Source: SIG653 sp045577455
Lineage (GTDB): Bacteria > Bacillota > Clostridia > Oscillospirales > CAG-382
Direction of reading: 5' to 3'
Assembly (NCBI GenBank): GCA_045577455.1
Contig: JAZNIJ010000055.1
Coordinates: 1-7,650, forward strand
DNA length: 7,650 bases
Shown: one piece after another, positions 1-7,223 of the stretch
Numbering within the stretch: position 1 is the stretch's first letter
Layout of the letters: each line of letters begins with the position of its first letter
The notes under the pieces: model-generated
What the model was told of the DNA's origin: nothing
What the model saw: only the letters and a program-made list of their open reading frames with translations
The model's database searches: none
Position numbers and translations under genes: made by a program

Positions 1-1347
1 ATGTTTACCAACCGCTTTAAGGAAAAATATGGTGTGGAGTGTGTATCAGCCCTGCACCACAACAAACGCAAGACCAACTATCATATCCATCTCATCTTTT
101 CTGAAAGGGAGCTGTTACCGGAACCCATAGAAAAGATTGCAACACGCAATATGTTCTACAATGAACAGAAAAAGCATGTTCGCACCAAGAAAGAGATACT
201 GGATGATAGCGGTAATGTCCGTAAGGGCTGTAAAATAATTAAAAAAGGCGAAGTCTATGAGCGAACCTTATTTACTGCCAAGAACAAGCTGTTCAAGCAG
301 GAGCATTATTTGGACGAAGCAAAACGCTTCTATACCGACCTTATCAATCTTCTGATAGAGGATGATAAGAATAAGCTCCATGTATTTGATAGAAATGGAT
401 TGTATCTTGCTACCAAGAAAATCGGTAAGAATAATCCCAAAGCGGAACAGATAAAAGAAGATAATGAGGTGCGTATGATGTGGAATCACGAAGTAGACCG
501 AGCCTTAGTCAGCCAAGTACCGGAGGATGAGATACGGCAGATAAAAAAGGAATTTATCACAGACCGTATCCGTAGCTCCATCAAAGCATGGGGCAACTGC
601 CCCGAACTGCTTGCCCATATCATACGAGGGGCAACCAACCGACTGGCACTTCTGATTCACGATATACTGACCGTCGCAAGGGAACTGAAAAACAAGCTAT
701 TTTATGAAGCTCTGGAAAAAGAGTACGGAAACAAGGCTGTTACAAAAGCAGAGGACAAAGCAAGTGTTGTTACCGCTCCGGTTGCGGAAGACTTGACCGA
801 GCCTGAGCTATCAGTAAACACTATTACTGCAACCGTTCCAGAGACAGAGGTTGTAGAACCGCCCAAACCACAGATACCACCAAGACCGGTTATGCCACCG
901 GAAGCAGCCGCTTTCCCAAGGCTTCAAAAAATCAAGATTTCGCTTGATAAGCAAAATCATCTTATCTTTGAGGCAGAGCGTGAACGGAATAAACTGGAGA
1001 TTGAATTAAGCGATTTAAAGGGACTTGAAAGGCTCACCAAGAAAAAGGAACTTGAAAGCAGGATTGCCGCCAAAAACGAGGAAATCCGAACCCTCAAAGC
1101 CGGATTATCGGGTATCGTCAGACAGCATGGATTTACAACGGTGCAGGATTTCTACACAGCATTCTATACCGCACAGCGTGCCACAGACGCATATCAAAAG
1201 GAATGTGTCAAGTGGGGAGAAGCCTATGGTGAGAAAGCCACTCCAAAAGCCGAAACCATGCACGAAAAGATACAACGGTATAGAGAAAAGGTTGACAGAC
1301 AGAACGCCAGCCAACCTTACCGAGGCAGAGATAAAGGGGCGAGATAA
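1..1347 (+). CDS. MobA/MobL-type relaxase, N-terminus cut off by the window edge
   Basis: This is a conjugative relaxase, the enzyme that nicks the origin of transfer and carries the DNA strand to the recipient cell. Near the start, H20 followed by the pair H28-I-H30 resembles the three-histidine metal site (motif III) of MobQ/MobA-MobL relaxases. The catalytic tyrosine region that should precede it is missing, so the ATG at base 1 is probably an internal methionine and the gene begins upstream. After the nickase domain comes a charged region, then a proline-rich linker at residues 287-306, then a strongly charged, probably coiled-coil stretch at about 307-375 and a basic C-terminus ending in GAR. 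The overall pattern matches mobilization proteins I recall from integrative elements of Lachnospiraceae and relatives. Codon use is more GC-rich than in the operon to the right. The family call is firm; the exact relaxase class is less so. Confidence 0.85.
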   Translation: MFTNRFKEKYGVECVSALHHNKRKTNYHIHLIFSERELLPEPIEKIATRNMFYNEQKKHVRTKKEILDDSGNVRKGCKIIKKGEVYERTLFTAKNKLFKQEHYLDEAKRFYTDLINLLIEDDKNKLHVFDRNGLYLATKKIGKNNPKAEQIKEDNEVRMMWNHEVDRALVSQVPEDEIRQIKKEFITDRIRSSIKAWGNCPELLAHIIRGATNRLALLIHDILTVARELKNKLFYEALEKEYGNKAVTKAEDKASVVTAPVAEDLTEPELSVNTITATVPETEVVEPPKPQIPPRPVMPPEAAAFPRLQKIKISLDKQNHLIFEAERERNKLEIELSDLKGLERLTKKKELESRIAAKNEEIRTLKAGLSGIVRQHGFTTVQDFYTAFYTAQRATDAYQKECVKWGEAYGEKATPKAETMHEKIQRYREKVDRQNASQPYRGRDKGAR

Positions 1348-1355
1348 TCGCCCCT
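1335..1355. terminator. GC-rich stem-loop between convergent genes, possible bidirectional terminator
   Basis: AGGGGCGA and TCGCCCCT form a perfect 8-bp stem around a 5-base loop, and the loop contains the TAA stop of the relaxase. Relaxase transcription runs into it from the left and the eight-gene operon runs into it from the right. The U-tract is poor on the + strand (AGTATCGG follows) and modest on the - strand (TTTATCTCT follows), so it suits leftward termination better. It could also simply slow or protect RNA ends. Confidence 0.45.
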
Positions 1356-1397
1356 AGTATCGGATTCGTTTAAGTTTTATTTGAGCTAAAATTCGCT

Positions 1398-1715
1398 TTA
1401 CTGAGTAGCAAATTTTACTGCCGTACCATATGAAATCACCTCTGCGGCACCCTGCATAATAGCAGAAGATGCATATCGAATATTCACAATAGCATCTGCA
1501 CCAAGTGCCTCAGCTTCCGCAACCATTCTTTTGGTGGCGATTGCTCTTGCTTCGTTCATCATCTCATTATAGGCAGTCAATTCTCCACCTACCAGAGTTT
1601 TAAAACTTTGCGTAATGTCCTTTCCAACATGCTTTGATTGGATTGTACTACCTTTTACAAGTCCCAACATTTCCAGTTCTTTTCCGCTAATGTAATCAGT
1701 ATTCACTAATATCAT
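1398..1715 (-). CDS. YbjQ/UPF0145 family protein (putative heavy-metal-binding domain)
   Basis: This 105-residue protein has the length and motifs of the YbjQ/UPF0145 family, small soluble proteins that form ring-like oligomers and have no settled function. Visible hallmarks are the glycine/helix segment LVGGELTAYNEMMNEAR (41-57), the ALGADAIVNIRY core (70-81) and the C-terminal AEVISYGTAVK strand (91-101). The 'heavy-metal-binding' name comes from a structural suggestion and not from known chemistry. It is the last gene of the leftward operon. Its ATG overlaps the end of the preceding membrane-protein gene by 20 bases, and its AAGGAGG site lies 9 bases upstream inside that gene, which suggests coupled translation. 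It seems intact. Family membership is clear; the role is unknown. Confidence 0.9.
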   Translation of the reverse strand: MILVNTDYISGKELEMLGLVKGSTIQSKHVGKDITQSFKTLVGGELTAYNEMMNEARAIATKRMVAEAEALGADAIVNIRYASSAIMQGAAEVISYGTAVKFATQ

Positions 1716-1923
1716 CCTCTTCGCCCTCCTTAATTTCTTTTATTCGTTCTATGCAAACCTTGAGCATTACTGCCGAAAAAATAAGAGGAATAATACCTAA
1801 AACATATTTCCATATACCCTCAAGCAGTGTTATTAAAATGCCAAAGTAAACAACATAGTAAAGTATGATAATGACCGACACCACAATCGGTGGAAGCATT
1901 TTCTTTCTATGTGAGTTCATCAT
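1696..1923 (-). CDS. Small two-helix membrane protein, unknown function
   Basis: I do not recognise this 75-residue protein. It has a short basic N-terminus (NSHRKKM), a long hydrophobic helix at about residues 10-33, a second at about 39-57, and a charged tail rich in K and E that ends in EEDDISEY. The basic start and acidic end are consistent with a small inner-membrane hairpin protein. The open frame extends back to a GTG at 1929, but GAGG sits 5 bases before the ATG at 1923 and 8 before the next ATG at 1920, so one of those is the real start. It follows a 47-residue membrane protein after 30 bases and overlaps the YbjQ-type gene by 20 bases. It may partner with YbjQ, but nothing in the sequence proves that. 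Confidence 0.75.
   Translation of the reverse strand: MMNSHRKKMLPPIVVSVIIILYYVVYFGILITLLEGIWKYVLGIIPLIFSAVMLKVCIERIKEIKEGEEDDISEY
1725..1731 (-). promoter_or_regulatory. Ribosome-binding site of the YbjQ-family gene, inside the preceding gene
   Basis: On the - strand AAGGAGG lies 9 bases before the ATG at 1715 and fixes that start. It is embedded in codons for the acidic tail of the 75-residue membrane protein, so ribosomes finishing that gene can reload directly on the next. Confidence 0.7.
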
Positions 1924-1953
1924 AATCACCTCGCTAAAATCTCAATTATCTAA

Positions 1954-2097
1954 CTAATCATCCTTAACACCACTAAATACAACAACTAAACCACTAATTC
2001 CCAATGTAACACCAATCCACCAGAAAAAGGGCATTGGGGCAAGTGCAAAAATCACTCCCAACAAAAGAAATGCAAATCCAACATTCTGTTTTTTCAT
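1954..2097 (-). CDS. 47-residue two-helix membrane protein, unknown function
   Basis: This short gene is easily missed by length cut-offs. It reads MKKQNVGFAF at the start and ends GVKDD before a TAG stop. The protein is almost entirely two hydrophobic segments, about residues 6-20 and 25-43, joined by a turn with prolines and a PFFWW aromatic cluster, and it ends in an acidic KDD tail. A strong GGAGGG ribosome-binding site lies 7 bases before the ATG, and the gene starts 23 bases after ktrA's stop, fitting the spacing of the operon. The lysines at the N-terminus and acidic C-terminus suggest a hairpin with both ends inside the cell. No family was recognised. It could be a small accessory subunit of the potassium system encoded just upstream, but this is a guess from position only. 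Confidence 0.75.
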   Translation of the reverse strand: MKKQNVGFAFLLLGVIFALAPMPFFWWIGVTLGISGLVVVFSGVKDD

Positions 2098-2120
2098 CTG
2101 TTCACCCTCCAAAATAGCCA

Positions 2121-2771
2121 TTATTTTAATTTACTCAGTCTTGTTGTATTTGCAATCACAATGAGTTTCATATTCTTTTTCAAAGGCTTCTCCGGATCAA
2201 TATTAACACAGATATTTTTGTCCTGAATAACGGCTACAACATTAATCGAATACTTCTTTCTCAGATTTAATTCTAACAGATTCTTACCTTCCCATTCCGG
2301 TTTCACTTCAAGCTCTACCATAGAAACATCTTTTGAAAGTTCTATAATATCAACAAAACCGGAGCTTAAAAGATTTTTGGCTAATCTGATTCCTGATTCA
2401 CTTTCCGGAAAAACAATCCTGTCTGCTCCTACTTTACTGAGTATCTTACAATTCATTTCACTTGCACATTTTGTAATAACCGTTTTTACTCCGATTTCCT
2501 TGCATAACATGGTTGCCATCACACTTGCTTCTAAATTTGTTGCCATTGCGATTATTACTACATCAACATTGGCAATACCAAGCTGCTTAATTACTTCTGC
2601 ATCAGTAACATCGGCACATTTACAATATGGAATTTCAGTTATTGCAGCATTCACGATATCTTCATCCATATCAACTGCAAGCACCTCCGCTCCGTTTTCC
2701 ACAAGTTCTTTTGCAACAGACCTGCCATATCTGCCAAGTCCAAATACAGCATATGATTTATTTATGCTCAT
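2121..2771 (-). CDS. ktrA: KtrA/TrkA-type regulatory subunit of a potassium uptake system
   Basis: This 216-residue cytoplasmic protein would form the ring that gates the KtrB channel in response to nucleotides. It has an RCK/TrkA-N Rossmann domain with the glycine motif G11-L-G-R-Y-G16 and an acidic ribose-binding position in AVDMDED (residues 32-38), followed by a TrkA-C domain from about residue 137 to the end. Its length matches single-unit KtrA/KtrC proteins (about 220 residues) and not the double-length TrkA of enteric bacteria. In Firmicutes the TrkA-C domain of KtrA binds cyclic di-AMP; I infer this could hold here but cannot see it directly. It starts 24 bases after the KtrB stop, with AAAGGA 9 bases before the ATG. 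The pairing with the KtrB module is what makes the Ktr call firm. Confidence 0.93.
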   Translation of the reverse strand: MSINKSYAVFGLGRYGRSVAKELVENGAEVLAVDMDEDIVNAAITEIPYCKCADVTDAEVIKQLGIANVDVVIIAMATNLEASVMATMLCKEIGVKTVITKCASEMNCKILSKVGADRIVFPESESGIRLAKNLLSSGFVDIIELSKDVSMVELEVKPEWEGKNLLELNLRKKYSINVVAVIQDKNICVNIDPEKPLKKNMKLIVIANTTRLSKLK

Positions 2772-2795
2772 TTTTTTTCATCCTTTCACAATAGA

Positions 2796-4922
2796 TTATC
2801 CAATACTGATTTCCTCGGTAGGGTTCTTAATAATATTTTTTTTCTCTTTTGTTGTATTTAATGCAATCACAAGTGATATAGGTCCAACTCGTCCCAGATA
2901 CATGGTAACAATAACAATCAGTTTGCCCCATATATTCAGTATTGGAGTCAAGTTTCTTGTAAGACCTACTGTTGCTGTTGCACTTACTGTTTCATAAGCA
3001 ATGTCTAGTGCATTCGCATTTGTAACTGCTGATAAAAGAAGTGTTGATATAAACATAATCATAAACGACATACACACCACTGCAACAGCTTTACTAACTG
3101 CCTGTTTCGGGATTGTTCGCTGGAAAAGTACTACATCTTCTTTGTTCTTTATCGTACCAAATGCGGCAAAGATTAACACAGCAATTGTAACAGTTTTAAT
3201 TCCACCTGCTGTTCCTACCGGGGAACCACCAATAAACATCAACAATAACGAAACAATAGCAGAGGCATTCGTCAGATTCTGTTGCGGTATTGTTGCAAAT
3301 CCGGCAGTCCTCGTAGTTACAGATTGAAATAATGAAGCCTGTATTTTGTCAAATAAAGAATAATCCTTCATTGTAAGTGGATTATTATATTCAAAGATAA
3401 AGAAAACCACCGCTCCAACAACTATAAGTACTCCCGTTGCAGAAAGTGCTATCTTGCTGTGTAATGTCAAATTTGAAAAGCATTTTAATTTTTTATTCCG
3501 CATATCTTTTATTACTCTTATTACATCCCACCAGACGATGTATCCAATTCCACCAAGAATAATTAATGCACTCGTTACAATATTAATCATCGGATTTAAT
3601 GCATAATCACATAAACTATTTTCGGATATGATATCAATTCCTGCATTACAAAACGCTGATATGGAATTAAATATAGATATCCATATTCCTTTTGCACCGT
3701 GCTCAGGCACAAATACTATCATATACAGAATTGCTCCAGTGCCTTCCACAACAAATGTACCAACAAGAACTTTTTTTATAAACTTTACAATCCCTGATAA
3801 TGTATTCAGATTAAATGCATCCTGAATTAACATCCTGTCTTTGATACCCATTTTCCGATGCAGACTGATCATAAACCCTGACATGATAGTAATAACACCC
3901 AGCCCACCAATTTGTATTAAAATCAATATAACAACCTGTCCAAAGAGACTCCATGTTGAAACAGTTGGAAGTGTAACAAGCCCCGTTACGCATATTGATG
4001 TTGTTGCTGTGAATAGGGCATCTATATATGAAACTGCCTCGCCATTAGCCGAACTAATCGGCAATGCAAGTAATACACTCCCCACAAGTATTGCCAAGAA
4101 AAAACTAAGCATAATTGTCTGTGTAGTAGACAATTTAAAATTTATCTTTTTCTTCATATCCAACCTTTCTGTTCCATCCGATTTACCCATGAATTTCTCA
4201 AGTAAATTCACATATTCTTTTGCATGGTTCATACTCATTTCACCATGATAATATCCTTCTATAATTTTCATTTGACTATTTTTTATTGCCTTATGTAGCA
4301 TATTTGCTGACACTATCATCTTTCTTTGTTCTTTGCTACCAACAATAATATAAGTATGAGCAATTGTATCGTTTATACTTTCATTCATGTAATAATCTGA
4401 ATTAGCTTCCAAAAAGGAAATCATGTCTGATTTTCCGATTTTACAAGTATCTTCGTAATAGTGACAATATAATTCTTTTCGTATTTTCAAAAAGTAAAAC
4501 TGTAATTTTGAAAACCATTTTTGCTTTATCAATCCATAACTCATTCCAAAAATAGGACGAATCAGCTTGTGAGTGATTTTCATCGGAACAACCAATGCAC
4601 TTTCTATAATGGCATATTTGCAGATATCTTTTCTCTGAGATAGCATTTCAACTAATATTTGTCCACCTAAAGATAATCCACCTATTGCTAAAACTGTTCC
4701 ATCATAGTGCCCATCAATAAAGGTTATTATATCATTAGCATTATCTTCAATAGAAAGAAAATGCTTATCACTCCCTGCATGTCCATTCAAAATCGGAAGA
4801 ATAACATGATACCTTTTTTGCAACAATTCAGCGACTTCTTGATAATTCCACCAAGATAGTCCTCCACCATGCAAAAGAATAATCACTTCTTCATTTTGCT
4901 TTCCAAATTCAATATACTGCAT
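2796..4922 (-). CDS. ktrB: Fusion of an alpha/beta hydrolase with a complete KtrB/TrkH-family K+ transporter subunit
   Basis: One 708-residue frame contains two full proteins. Residues 1-245 are an alpha/beta hydrolase: HGGG oxyanion loop at 18-21, nucleophile S84 in G-L-S-L-G (82-86), a likely acid near E198 in VGSKE, and H226 in GYYHGE. Residues 256-708 (453 long, normal for KtrB) are the potassium channel subunit. Its four filter repeats carry G314 (CVTGL), G428 (CNAGI), G541 (RTAGF) and G653 (TVGLT), the gating loop is GGSPVGTAGGIKT (565-577), and a late arginine sits in YLGRVGP. The hydrolase lacks a signal peptide and KtrB N-termini are cytoplasmic, so the fusion is topologically possible. 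The linker (246-255) is only ten residues, and M256 (base 4157) has its own ribosome-binding site, so KtrB could also be made alone. A one-base shift in the GGG run at 4186-4188 would separate the genes. Possible substrate of the hydrolase: unknown. Confidence 0.88.
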   Translation of the reverse strand: MQYIEFGKQNEEVIILLHGGGLSWWNYQEVAELLQKRYHVILPILNGHAGSDKHFLSIEDNANDIITFIDGHYDGTVLAIGGLSLGGQILVEMLSQRKDICKYAIIESALVVPMKITHKLIRPIFGMSYGLIKQKWFSKLQFYFLKIRKELYCHYYEDTCKIGKSDMISFLEANSDYYMNESINDTIAHTYIIVGSKEQRKMIVSANMLHKAIKNSQMKIIEGYYHGEMSMNHAKEYVNLLEKFMGKSDGTERLDMKKKINFKLSTTQTIMLSFFLAILVGSVLLALPISSANGEAVSYIDALFTATTSICVTGLVTLPTVSTWSLFGQVVILILIQIGGLGVITIMSGFMISLHRKMGIKDRMLIQDAFNLNTLSGIVKFIKKVLVGTFVVEGTGAILYMIVFVPEHGAKGIWISIFNSISAFCNAGIDIISENSLCDYALNPMINIVTSALIILGGIGYIVWWDVIRVIKDMRNKKLKCFSNLTLHSKIALSATGVLIVVGAVVFFIFEYNNPLTMKDYSLFDKIQASLFQSVTTRTAGFATIPQQNLTNASAIVSLLLMFIGGSPVGTAGGIKTVTIAVLIFAAFGTIKNKEDVVLFQRTIPKQAVSKAVAVVCMSFMIMFISTLLLSAVTNANALDIAYETVSATATVGLTRNLTPILNIWGKLIVIVTMYLGRVGPISLVIALNTTKEKKNIIKNPTEEISIG
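4164..4170 (-). promoter_or_regulatory. Internal ribosome-binding site for the KtrB half of the fusion
   Basis: On the - strand AGAAAGG lies 6 bases before the ATG at 4157, which opens MKKKINFKLSTTQ, a typical KtrB N-terminus. In the fused frame these same bases are read as linker codons. This is the expected leftover leader of a once separate ktrB gene and may still drive independent KtrB synthesis. Confidence 0.6.
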
Positions 4923-4933
4923 TTTTTCTTTCC

Positions 4934-5743
4934 TTAACTACACAATACCTTTTCTTCAATAAACTCATTTATTATAAAATTCATTTCTTCCGGATTATCT
5001 ACATTTGCATTATGTCCAGCACCTTTTATTATTTGTAATGGATAATTTGTCTGCTCATGCCATATTTTACAGTAATATCGAACCTTTCCTGTTTTGTCAT
5101 ATTCTCCATGCGTAATCAGTACTGGACATGAAATATTCAAATCCTTATTATCCTGCAAAAGAGCATTATATGCAATCTGCATTAAGTGACAATACTCTCT
5201 TTTGCTGTATGGTTCTATCATTTCCATCATATTTTTATACCCTATTTCCGTTCTTGTAGCCCCTTTCGCAGCAGCTCTTTTCAACGGATTGATTGGATAA
5301 CACATCCCCATCCATTCTACCTGTTTTAGCCAAAATATATCCGATTTCGAATAATATTTTTCTCCATACGGAGATGTTCCTATACCCACAAATGCCTTCA
5401 CTTTTTCCGGGTATCTGGCAATCAAAGCCTGAATATGATAACCACCGAATGACTGTCCTACGCAAATTATGTTTTCAACTTTATTTTCTTCCATTATTTT
5501 AATGATTACTTTAGTCGAATCCTCCAAATCAAATTTTTCGTAGGGTCTGGATTTTCCATGACATGGAGCATCCCAAACAATCAGATTATACTTCGCTCCA
5601 AAATAATCAACCTGACTTTCAAACATTGTATGGTCAGCAGTAAGTCCCGGAAAAAAGAAAATAGTTTCTTTTTCCTCATTCCAAATGTCAGACAACCAAT
5701 AATACACGCTTCCATATTCTGTTGCTATACATTTTTCTCTCAT
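4934..5743 (-). CDS. Alpha/beta hydrolase, substrate unknown
   Basis: A 269-residue cytoplasmic alpha/beta-fold hydrolase with an apparently complete catalytic triad: nucleophile S98 in G-Q-S-F-G (96-100), acid D216 in HGEYD, and H244 in GAGHNANVDNP. The strand-turn PGLTADH (32-38) provides the oxyanion hole and WDAPCHGKS (57-65) is the usual following motif. This is the layout of the esterase/lipase/epoxide-hydrolase-like group, so substrate cannot be read from sequence. The frame is open back to a GTG at 5755, but GGAG sits 6 bases before the ATG at 5743, and that GTG overlaps the ribosome-binding region, so I take the ATG. It starts 12 bases after the DUF3784-like gene and ends 11 bases before the hydrolase-KtrB fusion. 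It is only distantly like the hydrolase half of that fusion, so a recent duplication is unlikely. Confidence 0.9.
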   Translation of the reverse strand: MREKCIATEYGSVYYWLSDIWNEEKETIFFFPGLTADHTMFESQVDYFGAKYNLIVWDAPCHGKSRPYEKFDLEDSTKVIIKIMEENKVENIICVGQSFGGYHIQALIARYPEKVKAFVGIGTSPYGEKYYSKSDIFWLKQVEWMGMCYPINPLKRAAAKGATRTEIGYKNMMEMIEPYSKREYCHLMQIAYNALLQDNKDLNISCPVLITHGEYDKTGKVRYYCKIWHEQTNYPLQIIKGAGHNANVDNPEEMNFIINEFIEEKVLCS

Positions 5744-5755
5744 AGACTTCTCCAC

Positions 5756-6082
5756 TTATTTCTTATGCCTTTCAATCATTACGCTAGAAACAATCGCATA
5801 AATTATAGCGATAAGAGCAACAACAATAGCCATGTAGCTGAACCAACTATTTGTCCAAAATGAAGACATCGCATTTAACAAAAAAATAATTCCTATCATA
5901 AGAAATACTACGGCACTTTGACGATAATGCGGTTTCTTATCCATTGTAGCACGTTCTTCTTTTGAAGCGTATAGATATGCATTATTGAATAAGAACCCTT
6001 TTTCTCTAAAAGAAAAGTAACTTATTATAAATGCTCCTATTGCCAATACAACACACAAACCTCCTGCTATAATTCCATCCAT
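5756..6082 (-). CDS. DUF3784-like membrane protein
   Basis: This 108-residue protein has three hydrophobic segments, at about residues 4-22, 55-73 and 83-103, and a basic C-terminus (ERHKK). Between the first two is a soluble loop with NNAYLYASKEERATMDKK, resembling the 'MSKEE...YD' loop of DUF3784 proteins, small membrane proteins common in Firmicutes and without known function. GGAGG is 7 bases before the ATG and the start lies 15 bases after the amidohydrolase stop, so the two genes are surely cotranscribed. Placement between soluble hydrolases does not reveal a role. The membrane-protein call is firm and the DUF family call is moderate. Confidence 0.75.
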   Translation of the reverse strand: MDGIIAGGLCVVLAIGAFIISYFSFREKGFLFNNAYLYASKEERATMDKKPHYRQSAVVFLMIGIIFLLNAMSSFWTNSWFSYMAIVVALIAIIYAIVSSVMIERHKK

Positions 6083-6097
6083 AGCAACACCTCCAAA

Positions 6098-7156
6098 TCA
6101 TAAGAATAGCAGTTTTTTTGCATTCTCACTAAAAATGTTTACTCGCTCCTGTTCAATATCCGTTGCCCTCAACACAGAAAGTATCGAAAATGCCTGAGAA
6201 ACAAAGGGATAATCTGTACCAAACAAAATTCTCTCGCTTCCAATTTCATCAATCAACTTTTTAATATTTGCCGCAGGCTGAATACTAATATCTGTATATG
6301 TATTCGGGTACTTTTTCATCAAATCAATAATATATTCAAAATCAAAACCACCGCTATGTGCCAATATGAACTTTGCGTCCGGAATGTTATCCAATACTTT
6401 TTCAAATTTACCTAATTGTTGCATCATAGTTTCTTTCTTTGTTTGCTTTGTCGGCACATGAGAATCAAATACTTCCTTCGGAAATCCCACTCCACTACAA
6501 CTCATAATCGGCAAATTCGTCTTTGCTAATTCTTTCAGTAGCATAATTGTTTCTTGACAATCTATCGGCACACCCCAAACATGTGGATTTAATTTCCACC
6601 CCTTAATATCCATCTTCATATAGTCTTCAATTTTCTTAAGGATATTGTCATCAAAAGGATGTATTGAACCAAATGTATGTATACGGTCATTATTTTTAAC
6701 AATGTCATCCATTACCTTCGCACAGCTTTTGTTCGGTGGATTAATCTGCTGAACTACTGCTTTTCCAATATGATTGTCATCCATATCTCTTAGTAATCTG
6801 TCTACTGTTGCATAATTTAAAACCAATGCACCCGAAAACAACTTAATTCTTGCCTGTATCCCTTGCATGCTAAGTATACTAGTTGGACATTCTGTAAAAC
6901 TTATTTTATTTAAGTCAAATAAATCTATTGTATATGGAAAACAACTCGTATCCATCAAGGATTTTCTGTTATTAGATTTCTCCTTTTGCAAAATTGGCGG
7001 AAATAGCTGTGATAAACCATTGAATATATGGCAATGCATATCAATAATTTCATACTGTTCCACCAAGTCTGCTTTTATCTTAAAATCGCCATTTTCACAC
7101 AATACCAATTCTGGATTATCTAATACAATTTGCTGTTTTTTTCTATTGTAATGCAT
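6098..7156 (-). CDS. Amidohydrolase-family (amidohydrolase 2 / ACMSD-like) TIM-barrel protein
   Basis: A 352-residue protein of the metal-dependent hydrolase/decarboxylase group that includes ACMSD-type decarboxylases. The metal-site motif H41-C-H43 follows strand one (IIDMHCH), KGWKLNPH (185-192) sits mid-barrel, AHSGG (266-270) gives H267, and FGTDYPF (312-318) gives the late aspartate D315. The histidine usually found after strand five ('P-hydrophobic-H-G/A-G') seems replaced: the segment is PIMSCSG (216-222) with C220 there. The protein may thus bind one metal, or use an altered site. Residues 1-35 form an extra N-terminal lead. AAAGGAG sits 6 bases before the ATG, a good ribosome-binding site. 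It is the first gene of the leftward operon. Substrate is unknown; with two alpha/beta hydrolases downstream, a shared catabolic route is possible but unproven. Confidence 0.88.
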   Translation of the reverse strand: MHYNRKKQQIVLDNPELVLCENGDFKIKADLVEQYEIIDMHCHIFNGLSQLFPPILQKEKSNNRKSLMDTSCFPYTIDLFDLNKISFTECPTSILSMQGIQARIKLFSGALVLNYATVDRLLRDMDDNHIGKAVVQQINPPNKSCAKVMDDIVKNNDRIHTFGSIHPFDDNILKKIEDYMKMDIKGWKLNPHVWGVPIDCQETIMLLKELAKTNLPIMSCSGVGFPKEVFDSHVPTKQTKKETMMQQLGKFEKVLDNIPDAKFILAHSGGFDFEYIIDLMKKYPNTYTDISIQPAANIKKLIDEIGSERILFGTDYPFVSQAFSILSVLRATDIEQERVNIFSENAKKLLFL

Positions 7157-7223
7157 AATAAGCTCCTTTTATATATCCGTTTCAGCAAAACCTGTTATTT
7201 TGTAATTTCAAAAATACCCTTTA

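Noticed and set aside
1371..1390. TTTTA/TAAAA hairpin between the convergent genes as a terminator
   Set aside because: A 5-bp stem of A-T pairs only is too weak; the GC-rich stem at 1335-1355 is a better candidate.
2377..2997. A long + strand open frame of 206 codons opposite ktrA and the end of ktrB
   Set aside because: It is antisense to two well-supported genes, has serine/threonine/isoleucine-rich low-complexity translation with no motif, and has no good ribosome-binding site; it is a shadow frame.
7157..7223. c-di-AMP (ydaO/kimA-type) riboswitch in the operon leader, as seen for potassium genes in Firmicutes
   Set aside because: The leader from the predicted start to the ATG is about 60 bases, too short for that riboswitch, and shows no GC-rich helices.
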